The translations under genes were made by a program, and so were the position numbers. A DNA stretch of 64,000 bases, taken from the NCBI GenBank assembly GCA_021292165.1, contig CM037877.1, positions 110,483,858 through 110,547,857 on the forward strand. Direction: 5' to 3'. This DNA comes from Shinisaurus crocodilurus. Taxonomy: Eukaryota > Chordata > Lepidosauria > Squamata > Shinisauridae. Of the stretch, positions 21,564 to 32,630 are shown piece after piece. A model generated the notes under the pieces. It saw only the letters and a program-made list of their open reading frames with translations. It did not search any database and had not been told where the DNA came from. The first letter of the stretch is position 1. Each line of letters opens with the position of its first letter.

Positions 21564-22162
21564 TGATCCATCGTTTTAACCCATTGGAAAAAGGGGCAGT
21601 GGAAGAGTATGCCTGCAAAGCTTAATGTGTGGAAGTGGGATAATAATAATATCCTCAGAGCTACACAGAAAAGCAATCTTTGGAATCTTGCAATAAGTTC
21701 TGAGAGCAACCAAAATCCACTCCTTTTCATGTCCTCAACAGAGCATCCCCAAAAGAGAAAAAAATGTTTAAAAATCCCTAGAGCCAGTTGTTATTAGGAC
21801 AAGAGAGAGCGGTTTCTCTGTCCCAAACAGCAGCATTAAAATAATCATTTTGAACCCACAATGGTCTGCACAGAACTCAAATCCCACAGTAAGGCATACA
21901 AATGGAGGGGTTTAAAAGGCATATTTTAAAACAGCAGAAAGAAAATCCTAAAGCTAGGCTTAAAAAAAAAAGAGCCCAAACCCAAAGAAGACAGATTTTT
22001 TAAAGAACAAAGAGGGAGAAAGATATTACCATTGCCAAAAACAAAGACAACATCATACCCCCTGCCTGATGGTGAGGAGGGCTTGGATTTGATGAGGTGA
22101 TTGGCTGTACTGGTCCCTCTGCCTCTGTCTGTCTGTCTCTCTCTCTCTCTCTGTCTCTCTCT

Positions 22163-22196
<34 letters not shown>

Positions 22197-23062
22197 GAAC
22201 CGAACCACATGTTACTTTTTTTAGTCTAGAATAAGTGCAGGTCTCCCAATCCAGATGAATATTCTAGCGTGGAGAGTAGGGGGCTTTAACCGTTTGCCCC
22301 CTGCTGTGGTCCTAATCTGAGTTGGGGGGCCCGCACCAGCAATTTATAATTCAAAAATTGATCTACTTTTAAATTAGCTTTAAAGTAATGTGCACATACT
22401 TCACATACACTTAATTAAAATAGTCAACCCACACAGTCTTTCTCGCTGCTGCTGCTGCTGCTGCTGCTACAAAGTAGAAAACAGATAAAGGCTGGCCCAG
22501 ATAAAGTACTGCTCTTGCTCAGAAGGAGGGAGAGAAGGAGCCACCTGTTTGCTTCCTGTGATCAGACACCCTGGTTGGCTCAAGGCACCCATTTCTCCAT
22601 TCAATCCTTGGTCCTTCGGATTGTCTGGTGTGTGTGGGGACCAGATATGCCCGAATATGGCATCCAGGAAGTGCAGGTCTCCCTGATGAACTGCCTGGTA
22701 TGCCAGAGATACCTTGATTTGTCTGGAGTAGAGGTCAGAGCACGCACAGAGCTCTGCTCTTTTTGAGCATACACAACTCTGCTCCTGAAGCAAACAGAGA
22801 GCCCTGGATATCAGTTTGGGGGTTGGGGAGATAGGAGTATCTGCCACAGTCAGGAGTCTCCCCGTCCCTCGCATATTATGACAATGACATGACAACCCCC
22901 CTGGGATATTCACAACGTCAGATGCAAGGAAAATCCCCTTGAAGTCCACAAAATAAAAAGTAAACCATGAAAGTGAGCACTTGACAAGCCCCAAAGATCT
23001 AAAGAAAGTGAAGATAAAAGTGAGTACATACAGGAGAACTGATGAGATTTCCTGACCAGGTA
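21563..23062. other. Non-coding with pyrimidine, CA and CTG microsatellites
   Basis: A TC/TG-rich run followed by (CA)n occupies 22122-22196, and (GCT)8 occupies 22445-22468. Open frames across this stretch have no domain signature. Nothing else is supported. Confidence 0.6.
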
Positions 23063-23310
23063 CAGTAATACCTTGGATTACAAGTAACTTGGTTTGAGAG
23101 CGTTTTGCAAGACAAGCAAATTTTTAAATATTTATTTATTTATTTTTTACTTGATATACAAGCGACGTCTTGCAATACAAGTACTGTAGTACGGCTTCAA
23201 TTAAAAATCTCTGTACAAATTTTTTTGGGGGGATTTCGTTTTGATATGAGTGTTTTGGATTACAAGCACGTTTCCGGAACGAATTATGCTCTCAATCCAA
23301 GGCATGACTG
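23063..23310 (+). mobile_element. Mariner-type MITE, copy 2
   Basis: A 248-bp copy of the family at 11393, with CAGTAATACCTTGGATTAC and GGCATGACTG ends, each flanked by TA (23061-23062, 23311-23312). Very similar to copy 1, including the T-rich middle and the ggggggatttcgttt block. Confidence 0.88.
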
Positions 23311-24893
23311 TATATTGGGATGCTTCCTACAATCTAGAAAGGTCGGTGCCTGATGGGGCAGGCAGGATAGCTGACAGTTAAAATTGAGTGACTGGGAAAA
23401 GAAGGTCTAAACGAAAAAGGCTTTTCTCTACAGGGCCAGCTCTTAACAATTCAAATTCAAGGACTGAAAGGCCAAGACTATTAGCTTTGCCAAGACCACT
23501 GTCTCACTCCTACGCAAGCAGAAATATACCCCTCTCCTTCCCAATTGTGTAGCAGGGAAACAATGCGGCAGAGGCTTTGGCAGATTGTGGACCACAGCAG
23601 CTCATTCTGCTGCATAAGCCAAGGCGGAGACAAATTGGAATAAACAGCTGTAGTGCGTAAGAAAACTCTGCCATAGCTTCCATGTTCACACAAGGAGATA
23701 GTGGTTAAAGAGCATATTGCCTGTGCTTCAGCCCGCATGGGAAAAGCTGACTGAGGTATATTATGAGGTTCCTTGGGTTTAGGGGCTAAAGTGGGAGCCA
23801 CCAATAATAATCTGGCAGGGCTCTAAGCAATTCGGAAGCATGAACTTTCTCATAAACTGCTCCCCACAGCAGACAAGGGAGTGGAGCAGATGACAGGATT
23901 GCAGAGAGAGAGTGGATGGAAGGTGACATGGCTGTCTTCAACCACTTGAACTAGGGATTTAAAGGACACTGTCTGGTGTTGAGAGTAAGAGCTGACAGTC
24001 TTACCCAAGATTTTTTGAACCACACAAAGTTACTCTACACCAGGGTGGGCAGACTTCAGGCTTGTGGGATCTACTTTGGTTTTTTTTTACTAGAACCCAG
24101 AGGTCCACTAGAGACAAGTGCAAAATAATGGCTGAGTGAGGTGGAGTCAGATGCGAACTGCCAACTCGGGAGGCAGAGTCAATAACCTACTGCACACTCC
24201 ACACCCCCATGAGCCTGTGTATACAAGTTCCAGTCTACATCTTACAGATCAGGGATTCTAATACCAAACTAAAACTGGACAGCAGAACTGCACAAAAACC
24301 TGGTCAAAGGCAACCAACTGATAATCACATTTTAATATGCGGGGAGCACTAAGGCTGAGAGAGAAGTGATTAGTAAGTGCAAGGTCAGCCTGGTAGAGAT
24401 ATTTTTTTCTTGCAGTTTTACTTGCAGTGTTTACTTGCAGAGAAGCTGATGTAGTGCTCATTTTTGAGCAGCTTCTGATTAAGGGTTCATAACATGTTTC
24501 ATCACTATATATTGACACATTGGACTGCAAAATCTCCAAAGGAGCTCCTACAGTGCTAATAAATCTGCTTTATGCAAATATTACTTACATTCCCACAACC
24601 ATACTCAGACTTCTCTTTTGTGCAATAAGTACCCCAAACCAAGCAATAAAAAGGGAGCTGCATTTTATTATTTCACTGAAATAGCATTGGTCACAAAGAT
24701 TAGAAGGGGGTATTCAGTGCCCTGATATCTTCATTATTTTTGAACAAAATGCCACACAGTCGAGGTCGGGGACACTATTTGGGCACTATTATAGGTTTCA
24801 GTAGGATGGGTTAAAAAGATATGTGGAGGTGGGGTGGGGGACAAGATTCCTAGCAAGAGTCAAATGCCTGCTCTTGAATATATTCAAGATTAA
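23311..24893. other. Non-coding, nothing recognised
   Basis: No coding signature or clear transposon borders. A T-rich run lies near 24079-24087. Confidence 0.55.
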
Positions 24894-25020
24894 GGGTGCA
24901 GCACTATGCATGTTTAGATAGGAAAAAGTCCTACAGTTCCCAGCATTCCCCAGCCAGCTTGCTGGGGAGTGCTAGGAGTTGTAGGACTTCTTTCTGTCTA
25001 AATATGCATAGGATTGAGCT
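24894..25020. mobile_element. Palindromic MITE with long stem
   Basis: A 127-bp foldback. The left half gggtgcagcactatgcatgt, aaaagtcctacagttcccag and cattccccagc pairs with gctggggagtgctaggagtt, gtaggacttctttc and aatatgcataggattgagct. TAA lies just outside both ends. The element at 63617-63735 has the same architecture. It may belong to the same superfamily as the TAA-flanked MITE at 16959. Confidence 0.75.
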
Positions 25021-25132
25021 CTAAATTGCAAAATAGCAGTGCATTTTAAGAGCATTTGTTGTGGGTGCTTCTTATACCTTATAATAGGAAATATTGGTGT
25101 TCTTGAGGAATCATCACGTGATCTAAAATACT

Positions 25133-25165
<33 letters not shown>
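25133..25165 (+). repeat. TG dinucleotide microsatellite
   Basis: An uninterrupted (TG)n run of about 33 bp, likely length-polymorphic. Confidence 0.95.
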
Positions 25166-25167
<2 letters not shown>

Positions 25168-25679
25168 CTGTCTTCTGAAAATGGTGCCTCTGTGCATGAT
25201 TGATGTAAATGACAGCATGTGAAACAATGGACAAATTATGTCTGTCTGTATCCCAGAACATCTTCCCTTGCCACATAAGACCAGCAACATATGTTGGTAT
25301 GGTTCTGTTCTTCTTTAGCAGTAAATGTCTAGTGGTTTCAGTGGTTTAGATTAATGAAGAAATGATTACTATTCAGAATTCATATCTGACAGATTTCACA
25401 AATGTGCAGTGTGCCAGGATCAGGGCCAGCTCCAGAGGGTAACAAGGCCAAGCATTTGCTGTGGTCCAAGACCAACAGTGCTGCAATTCTCACTTTGTAA
25501 GATAACATCAGAGGGAGTGTGGGGAAATTCTCAGTGTATATTTCCTATCCCTCGAGACAGCCAACTGCGGGTGCTCTGCTTGAGGGGGGCCCAAATCTTT
25601 ATACCAGTCTTGGCCAGAAGTCATATTCATATTCAGGCATTTTGCATGCCAAATTTGCGGAGAGATGTCATCTACCCCT
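25166..25679. other. Non-coding, nothing recognised
   Basis: No supported feature. The right edge borders the LINE at 25680. Confidence 0.5.
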
Positions 25680-26440
25680 GAAGGACCAGGTCCGCAGCTT
25701 GGGGGTCATTCTAGACTCCCAGCTGTCCATGGAGGCTCAGGTGTCAGCTGTGAGCCGGGTGGCGCTGTATCAATGGCAGCTGCGCCCCTACCTTCCTAAT
25801 CATCTGCTCCCATCAGTGGTTCATGCCTTAGTCTCCTCTCGCCTAGACTACTGTAATGCGCTCTACGTGGGGTTACCCTGGAAGACAGTTCAGAAGCTTC
25901 AGCTGGTACAGAACGCAGCGGCTCGCCTGATTAAGGGCAGCCGCCGGCGTGATCACATCATACCAGTGCTTAAGGAGTTGCATTGGCTGCCAGTTGCTTG
26001 CCGAGCCGAACTCAAGGTGTTGGTTTTGACCTTTAAAACCCTACACAGCTCCGGCCCAATTTATCTCAAGGAGTGCCTCCAGCAACATCAAGTAGGCCGC
26101 TCAACAAGATCTGCCACGGACGGCCTTCTCCTTATCCCATCAGCCAGAGCAGCCAGGCTGGTGGGGACTAGGAGGAGGGCCTTCTCTGTGGCAGCCCCCA
26201 AGTTATGGAACTCCCTGCCCAGTGACCTTCGCCATGCCCCCTCCGTCATGAGCTTCCGCCGCGCATTAAAAACATGGTATTTCAGGTGGGAATATGGGGT
26301 GGGTTAGGATTTTAAAAGAATTTTTATACTGTTTTAATTATCATGTTTTATTGTATTGTTTTAATTGTACATCGCCCAGGGTGACCAGGTGACCGGCCAG
26401 ATGGGCGATTAAAAAATAATAAATAAATAAATAAATGTGA
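25680..26440 (+). mobile_element. L2-like LINE 3' end, best-preserved copy
   Basis: An open frame of about 200 codons encodes the ORF2 carboxyl terminus. It includes LGVILDSQLSMEAQVSAV, the phrase [82 protein letters not shown] and FRRALKTWYF. A short 3' UTR follows with catcgcccagggtgacc and an (AAAT)n tail ending at 26436. It is 5' truncated but has no internal stop to about 26307, so it is a recent insertion. Fragments at 33955, 34195 and elsewhere are relatives. Confidence 0.9.
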
Positions 26441-27550
26441 CTTTTTATTAAATTGCATCTGCTTTACCATTTAAGTTTGGGAAATCAAGTTCCTAACTTT
26501 TTAGTACACATTCCTATGTTGTTCCTTAAACATTTAAACTGTAAACTGCAAGTCCGTGAATTATAAACTAGAAGTCATGATCTATCCATAAGAATTACTC
26601 AGTCTGTTGTAATCCTCATAGGTAGTAAGCTCATATTTGGTCATTCTTGTTGTTGGGAAAACAAATCTAAATTGTATTAGTCCATTTGAGTAGATTTGGT
26701 ATCTACTCAGATTTAAACTTCTTGTGCAATTCATGTTATGAAACTGCTCACTGTGATTTTATTTGATCTTGAAAGTATTTATTTTAGAGTAGGTGACATT
26801 TCACTCAATTGAATTAGTAAATTATTAGTAGCTACCTGCTGTACCTAGGAACAGTGGAAAAAGCAAGGAAACATAATGAGCTTTAAGTTGATTCTCCTTA
26901 ATTTTGACTATTCCATGAAAAACTTAGTATTTTCAAAGCAAGATTACCTTTGTGATACAGGGTGTGGGTGTGTGCACGAGCATGTGTGCAAGGTTTGCTC
27001 TTAAAGCTAATGCAATGCCAATAAAGAATTGTGTTAGAAATTTTCATTCCAAAATAATAGATCATTTATACGAATGGTATGTCTGAGATGCAAGGTTTTC
27101 CAAAGTTGGATATATTTTAAAATGCAACAACAGCCATGTCCTTGAAATCATAATTGTGCTGTCCATCATGTATCCAACTGGCTAGTTGATGGGAAGGCAA
27201 ACTTTATCTCTAGGTAGCAGGCAGAAAGAAACTGCAGCTGAAAGGCATATGTCCCTAGGGAGAAATCGGATATCCGACAGTCTTAGCATCAGGTCCAGCC
27301 CATAAGGCTGCCACCTAGGCTACAACCTTCCCCGCCCTCATCCTCATTGCAGCTTTGTTAGATCGCTCTAATCGATTGGCATCCTTTCATGACCACACAG
27401 TGGGAGAAAGAGAAAGAGAGACTCTAACTGGCTCCTCCATGCCTCCCTTTGATTTTTATGGCCTCTGTTCCATCTAATTGGATAAAATAGGAAGTCACTG
27501 GCAGTCCTGTGTTGCTGGGTGTGCTGATTTAACTCAGACCAGCCCTGCAG
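26441..27550 (+). other. Upstream flank of the NRG1 type III exon, no exon seen
   Basis: AT-rich at first, becoming GC-richer after 27180 with fewer recognisable repeats. Absence of transposons next to the exon is compatible with constrained regulatory DNA, but I see no specific site that I would name. Confidence 0.5.
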
Positions 27551-27590
27551 TGAGGTGGGGTGGGGTGGGGTGGGGGTGGGGGTGGGGAGA
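27551..27590 (+). promoter_or_regulatory. G-quadruplex motif upstream of NRG1 type III
   Basis: Seven closely spaced runs of four or five G, separated by single T residues, lie at about 27556-27587. This pattern is predicted to form very stable G-quadruplexes on the coding strand. It lies about 255 bp before the candidate leader ORF and about 790 bp before the NRG1 coding start, a position that would fit a promoter or 5' leader. Its regulatory role is inference. Confidence 0.6.
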
Positions 27591-27841
27591 GAGAAAAGAG
27601 AGCACAGGGATTCTCTACATCAGAAGAACAGAGTGAAAGAAGAAAGGCAGGAAGGCACTAAAGGGAAAGAGTACTGGAGAGGGACGAAGAATAGGAGGTG
27701 GTAAGGATTGAGGACAGAGTTGCCCTTCTCTTCTTTTCAGATCACTCTGTAATGATATTGCTTGCAGTGATGCTCAGGGAGCAGGCACCTGCTGCTCTGT
27801 AATGATTCAGCCTCTTTCTGTCCGCTCTTTTGCAAAACAGG

Positions 27842-28006
27842 ATGCTGTTGCTACTGTCATTGCTGCTGCCGCCGCTACCGTTCTTACTGATTTTCCTTTT
27901 GCTTCTACTGCATGACGGCTGTGTTTTCCTCCATCTAAGCAGTCACCAGCCTCAGATACTCAAGGTGAGAAGCCAGCCTTTCACTGTGGGCTGTTGGTTC
28001 ACTTAA
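27842..28006 (+). CDS. Candidate upstream ORF or leader exon of NRG1 type III, 54 aa
   Basis: An ATG at 27842 opens a 54-codon frame ending at TAA 28004-28006. Its start is strikingly hydrophobic (MLLLLSLLLPPLPFLLIFLL), like a signal peptide, and it then becomes polar. A possible splice acceptor (gctcttttgcaaaacag) ends at 27841 and a donor-like caag/gtgaga lies at 27964/27965, so it could also be part of a spliced leader exon. Given its place about 370-530 bp before the NRG1 type III coding start, it is most likely 5' UTR. A uORF here could damp translation of the main protein. Nothing recognised in its peptide; protein coding is unproven. Confidence 0.4.
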   Translation: MLLLLSLLLPPLPFLLIFLLLLLHDGCVFLHLSSHQPQILKVRSQPFTVGCWFT

Positions 28007-28374
28007 ACAATTTTGTTTAGTATTTCATCTTATTTTTTATTATCTCATTTTGACTCCCTGAAGAACTGAGATGACTTGAGAGGAATTAAGGAATTATAAA
28101 GAAAATTAAAAAGTGAACAAAGAGAAAGAGCTGAATCATTATGTGGGGCATCCTTTCTCCTTTTTGAGTATTTGGAAGGATTTTTTCTTTGCCATCTCTC
28201 TCTATTTGGATCATGTTCTGACACGTCAACTCTCTTTTGATCCCTATGCTGTGTTGCTGTAAGATTTCTCTGGATCTATTTTCTCTTTTCTGGTTTGCTT
28301 ATTAATAATAATGTACTAGGATAGAGTTTTTAAGGCCTTCTAGAGGAGCTTATTTGAAATATATATGCTTAAAT

Positions 28375-29023
28375 ATGTCTGAAGCCACTCTGGAGAGTTT
28401 TCCCAATCCCTCGACCCAGCTGAGCCCCACTGCTTCACTTGAGGGGCTCCCTGCTGAAGAGGACATGCCAGAGACTCAAACAGAGGAAACAAGGGTGCAG
28501 GGAATAGCAGGCCTTGCTGCTACTTGCTGTGTGTGCCTGGAGGCAGAACGACTGACAGGCTGCCTCAACTCTGAAAAGATCTGCATTGTCCCAATCTTGG
28601 CTTGCCTAATCAGCCTCTGCCTCTGCATTGCTGGCCTCAAGTGGGTATTTGTGGACAAGATTTTTGAGTACGATTCTCCTACCCATCTTGACCCTGGTAG
28701 GATTGGGCAAGATCCGATCAGTTCCATGGAACCTACTGCACTATCTGCTTGGGTGCCATCTGTAGTGCATACATCATACTTTCCAGTACCTACCAATGAA
28801 GCTATGTTTGAGGTTACAGGGCAGCCTGATGGGCCCCTAGTAGTTACCTCTGTGGCTGCTCCTAAGCCATCTCCATCGAGCAGTGTCTTAGATTATAATT
28901 TCTTACCCTCCACGGCATCCCCATTACTTCCATCTAGCCTAGAACCTGAAGTGAAACGACCCACAACAGCATCTCTGGCACAAGAAGTTGAAACTAATAT
29001 CCAAATAGCTCCACCAAAACTAG
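28375..29023 (+). CDS. NRG1: Neuregulin-1 type III (CRD/SMDF) first coding exon
   Basis: Encodes 216 residues plus the first base of the next codon, ending at a GTAAGT donor (29024-29029), so phase 1. The family signature is clear: acidic Ser/Pro-rich cytosolic amino end (STQLSPTASLEGLPAEEDMP, about residues 13-32), a cysteine-rich part with CCVCLEAERLTGCLNSEKIC (51-70), a hydrophobic membrane span IVPILACLISLCLCIAGLKW (71-90), then VFVDKIFEYDSPTHLDPG and a Ser/Thr/Pro-rich extracellular linker ending APPKL. In type III NRG1 this second membrane anchor keeps the EGF domain tethered for contact signalling to ErbB receptors, for example on Schwann cells. I chose the ATG at 28375. Seven codons upstream, where mammalian type III proteins begin with Met (MEIYSPDMSE), this sequence has TTG, so initiation probably falls on the internal conserved Met. 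EGF-domain exons lie beyond the window. Confidence 0.94.
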
Positions 29024-29423
29024 GTAAGTGTTAAAGCATGTCCCCTACCTCTGTCATACTTATGCATATAACACCGGTGCAAGTGCAATCTCTATTTATT
29101 AAGAGTAATATGCTGATCATTGATCAGGAGTGAGTTAGCTCAGATAGTAGCTTTAGCCCGTCTCAGAAAAAGCATCTTGAGGGGGCGCAGCTGCAAGTTA
29201 CTTAATAGTTAGTTAGTATTATAACAGTAACAAGATTGTGGCTAGCTTATTCACCTGATGTGCTTGACAAACAATTTAGCAGGTCATTTCAGCAATGAAT
29301 TTTTATGTGAAAGTTACACTGTTGTCTTTCTTTTTTTCCCGATTCCTTGCCCCAGCCTATAATTGACTTCAACTTTGCCTATTGCCCAACTTCTGTGTGT
29401 TCTGTATTCCTGACAAATTATGC

Positions 29424-29455
<32 letters not shown>

Positions 29456-29904
29456 TCACTCACTCACTCACTCAAACACCCCTAACAAGTTAGTTCAATG
29501 GGAAAGAAGTGCTGTTAATTTGGCAGTAATTCTAACACTCATGCTTAGAACCTGGTACCAACCTGTACAGATATGAACTGCCACATTTAGTCTCAATAGT
29601 GTCTCCTCCGGCCAAGTATCTCTTGACATTGTTTGTAACTATTCACTTTAGGGCTAAATGTAAGCAATAGTTTGCTATGGTTCAACCCTGTAACTTTTTA
29701 ATGCCAGAGGCTCAGCCTTGGAATTTGTGGTGTAAAAGATGAAGGAGCCTCCAAGCATGTGCAGACTGTGTTTCCTTTGCCCTTGAGTAATCACAACCAG
29801 GTCCCAGATATATCTGGGATCAGGAGACAGCATTTTCTACTTGGGAGGATATAGTTTCCAGGTTAGTTTGAGCCCTAGAATTTTGCTTTTTAGAATTTTA
29901 ATTA
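29024..29904 (+). other. NRG1 intron start with CA microsatellite
   Basis: Begins with the exon donor GTAAGT. A (CA)n run grading into (CTCA)n occupies about 29425-29473. No other feature before the MITE at 29905. Confidence 0.7.
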
Positions 29905-30154
29905 CAGTCATGCCTTGGATTGAGAGCATAATTTGTTCCGAAAACGTGCTTGTAATCCAAAACACTCTTATATCAAAACGAAATCCCCCCCAAAAAAATT
30001 GTACAGATATTTTTAATTTAAGCTGTACTACAGTACTTGTATTGTAAGACGTCGCTTGTATATCAAGTTAAAAAAAATTAAATAAATATTTAAAAATTTG
30101 CTTGTCTTGCAAAACGCTCTCAAACCAAGTTACTTGCAATCCAAAGTATTACTG
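29905..30154 (-). mobile_element. Mariner-type MITE, copy 3
   Basis: A 250-bp copy of the 11393 family in reverse orientation, starting CAGTCATGCCTTGG and ending TATTACTG with TA outside both ends. It lies only 882 bp downstream of the NRG1 exon donor. Confidence 0.88.
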
Positions 30155-32483
30155 TATTGGTGTCATTAGAGGGGAAATTTGTTATTTATTTAGGTGTATG
30201 AGCCTGCCCTTTCCCAAAGGCTCAAGATTCAAGAATATCTTGACATATTCACTGAAATCTCCCCACCCTTTGATGATTTATCTCTAAACTCCACAGATTA
30301 GCCTAAACTGGCAGGTCTAAACTGTGGGATCTCCTTCCCTTTTACTGCTCAAATAAGAAATCATACAAAATGCTACCATCGAATTGGGATATAAATCTCC
30401 TAAATAAATAAAATTTAACAACATGGCTTGATATAGGATACCAGGCATGAGTAAGCGTTTAGCTCTATCAAAATAGTCTTAACCTTTTGCTATTTAAAAT
30501 GTTTTAAAAAATGAAGTCCAGTGCTAAGGAATGAAATTGCCAACATTTATTGAAATGCAACTATTGAAACAATGCAGCTCAGGCTGTGAACAGGCAAAGG
30601 GGGTGTGTTTGGAGAGGCCGATGATTTTTAACAGAGACCTGCAGTTGCAAACACTGCATGTTCCTTTGATTTATTTACTGTCTTGTAACAACATTGCCAA
30701 CCTTTATCCCCTCCCTCTAAACCCCTTTCCCTTGGCTAAGCTATTTTTGAGATGTTCTTTCTGGAGCATCACATATTGACCACATATCCATATGTGGTAG
30801 ATACATGTCAAATGGAACAAGATTTGCCTCATTGTTGGTTATCCTGAATTAGTAATTATGCCATTTACAGATGGATCTTGTGCATGTTTACTCAGTAGGA
30901 CTTTTCTGCCTAGTAAGTGTCCTTAAGATTGCAGTCTTCATGTACCAGAAGACTTGGGCTGTGTAAATAAGAAATCTCCATTGCTTTTCAGTGGAGCTAC
31001 ACTCCTCTGCAGCAGCTATGGATCTTGCCCAGTTATTATAATAGTTCAAATCTGAGTCTTACTGAGTGGGAATTCAAAAAGCACAGCCTTGCAACTCCTT
31101 CAGGTATCTTCTGCCTTGAGAATTCATTACAGAAATATTGGGTGAAGCACAACTTACCTTGAGTTGATTGTCTGTCAAATAGCAGACTGATTGCTGGGCA
31201 AGTAAAGGACAGGTTGATTGGTATGACAAAGATCGGTTATGTAATTGTCACATATTGCGATTGCCGTAACCGGTTTTGTGCAAATGAGAGTGGCTTTATT
31301 TTTTGTATTTTTAATTCCAGTAACAGTTCCTTGTCATCTCTTTTTTATTTTAAAGTAGCACCATTGGTGGATCTCATTAAAATACTGTTGCCACCCTTCT
31401 GCTGCTGGCAAACTGAATATCATTTACGAAATGTGACTTCCCTTAGGAGCAAAAAATGACAAAGAGCTGTAAAAGCAAAACAAAACATGTACAGCCTGCA
31501 AGATTCTGTAAGAAGTAGAAGGATTTAATATTTTGAAATTGGGACAAAAGAAGAGAGTGGGTTTCTAAATTAAAAAAGATGACCTAGCAAATCATTATTA
31601 TCTGCAGTCCTCTCAACTCACATTTGCAGAATAAGGAGGAGGCAGTATTGTTAGAGGACTGTAGCAATTGTGTGTGTGTGTTTTTAAAATCTGAGTTCCA
31701 TACAGATATTTACAGAAGGAGAGAGGAACTTATCATTGACTTTTTTTGATTTTCACTGAGTAAGAACATTTGCTGCAGTCCTATACACAACTACCTGGGA
31801 GTAAGTCCCTTTGAACTCAGTGAGGCATATTTCTGAGTAAATGTGTAAAAGATTGCACTGTTTGAAGTCTAACCATGGCAAGTTTTGGAGCCATGAAAAT
31901 CTCTAACGAATCAGCATGGAAAAACAAGGATGTAAGGTAGCTGTCATAACATATAGAGCAATAAAAAGAGAACTTAACTTCTGCACTGCTGTATTTTATG
32001 CAGTGCAAGTCATTGAAGAGGATAGGTAGATTGTGTGAGGCGGGTGGATACTTAAGTACATACATATATATTCCTAGGAAGCATTTGAATCTTCATCCCA
32101 GTATTTCTTCAGAAATAAGTTTGTGCTGTCATAGTTCATAGTTTGAGATTGACGTGTCAATTTTGGAACTGGACTTCTCATGAGTTTCAGAATCCCATTT
32201 TCTCCTTTCCATCCAACTCAGCATATTCTGTTTGGGGCTCTATCCTTCAAGGTCATAGTCTGACAAGGGCTAATTGATTCTTCTCTCTGCTGGAGTCTGG
32301 GAGAGAGGCAATCCTAGTAATGGTCTCCGCTGCATTAGTCTCAAGAACTTGTCTACCTTTTAGTACCATATACTTTGTATGTTATCAATATAGAAATAAT
32401 CTCTTTTCTTCCCCATGCCTTTTCATTTTAAATTAAATGTCACCCTTATTCTGCTGAAATAAGAAAAGCAATACAGCGTCAGG
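30155..32483. other. NRG1 intron or flank, no exon seen
   Basis: Holds short MITE remnants near 30876-30935 and 31768-31862 (gcagtcctatacac, ctacctgggagtaagtccc), related to the element at 16959. No coding signal. Confidence 0.55.
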
Positions 32484-32630
32484 GCCGGTGCAAGGCAGTT
32501 TGGTGCAGTTTGGTGCCCTAGGCAAGATCAGATATTTAGCGCCCCCCCCCTTCCCAGTTGAGCCCTCCCTCCCTATTTCTGGCGTCCCCCTTAGCCCTGC
32601 GCCCTAGGCAGCTGCCTAGTCGGCCTAATG
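32484..32630 (-). mobile_element. hAT fragment, relative of the 56772 element
   Basis: The plus strand begins cagggccggtgcaaggcag and continues with ggtgccctaggcaag, tttagcgcccccc and ccctaggcagctgcctag. Its reverse complement matches the end and start of the hAT element at 56772-57190 (gctaaatat, ctagggcaccaaactg). The far inverted repeat is decayed. Confidence 0.7.

Noticed and set aside
22467..22994. 175-codon minus-strand frame
   Set aside because: No similarity to a known family, includes microsatellite-adjacent sequence, and has no supporting exon signals.
28354..28374. Extending the NRG1 exon start to TTG at 28354
   Set aside because: TTG is a poor start in vertebrate nuclear genes and an ATG lies seven codons downstream at a conserved Met; the shorter start was chosen.
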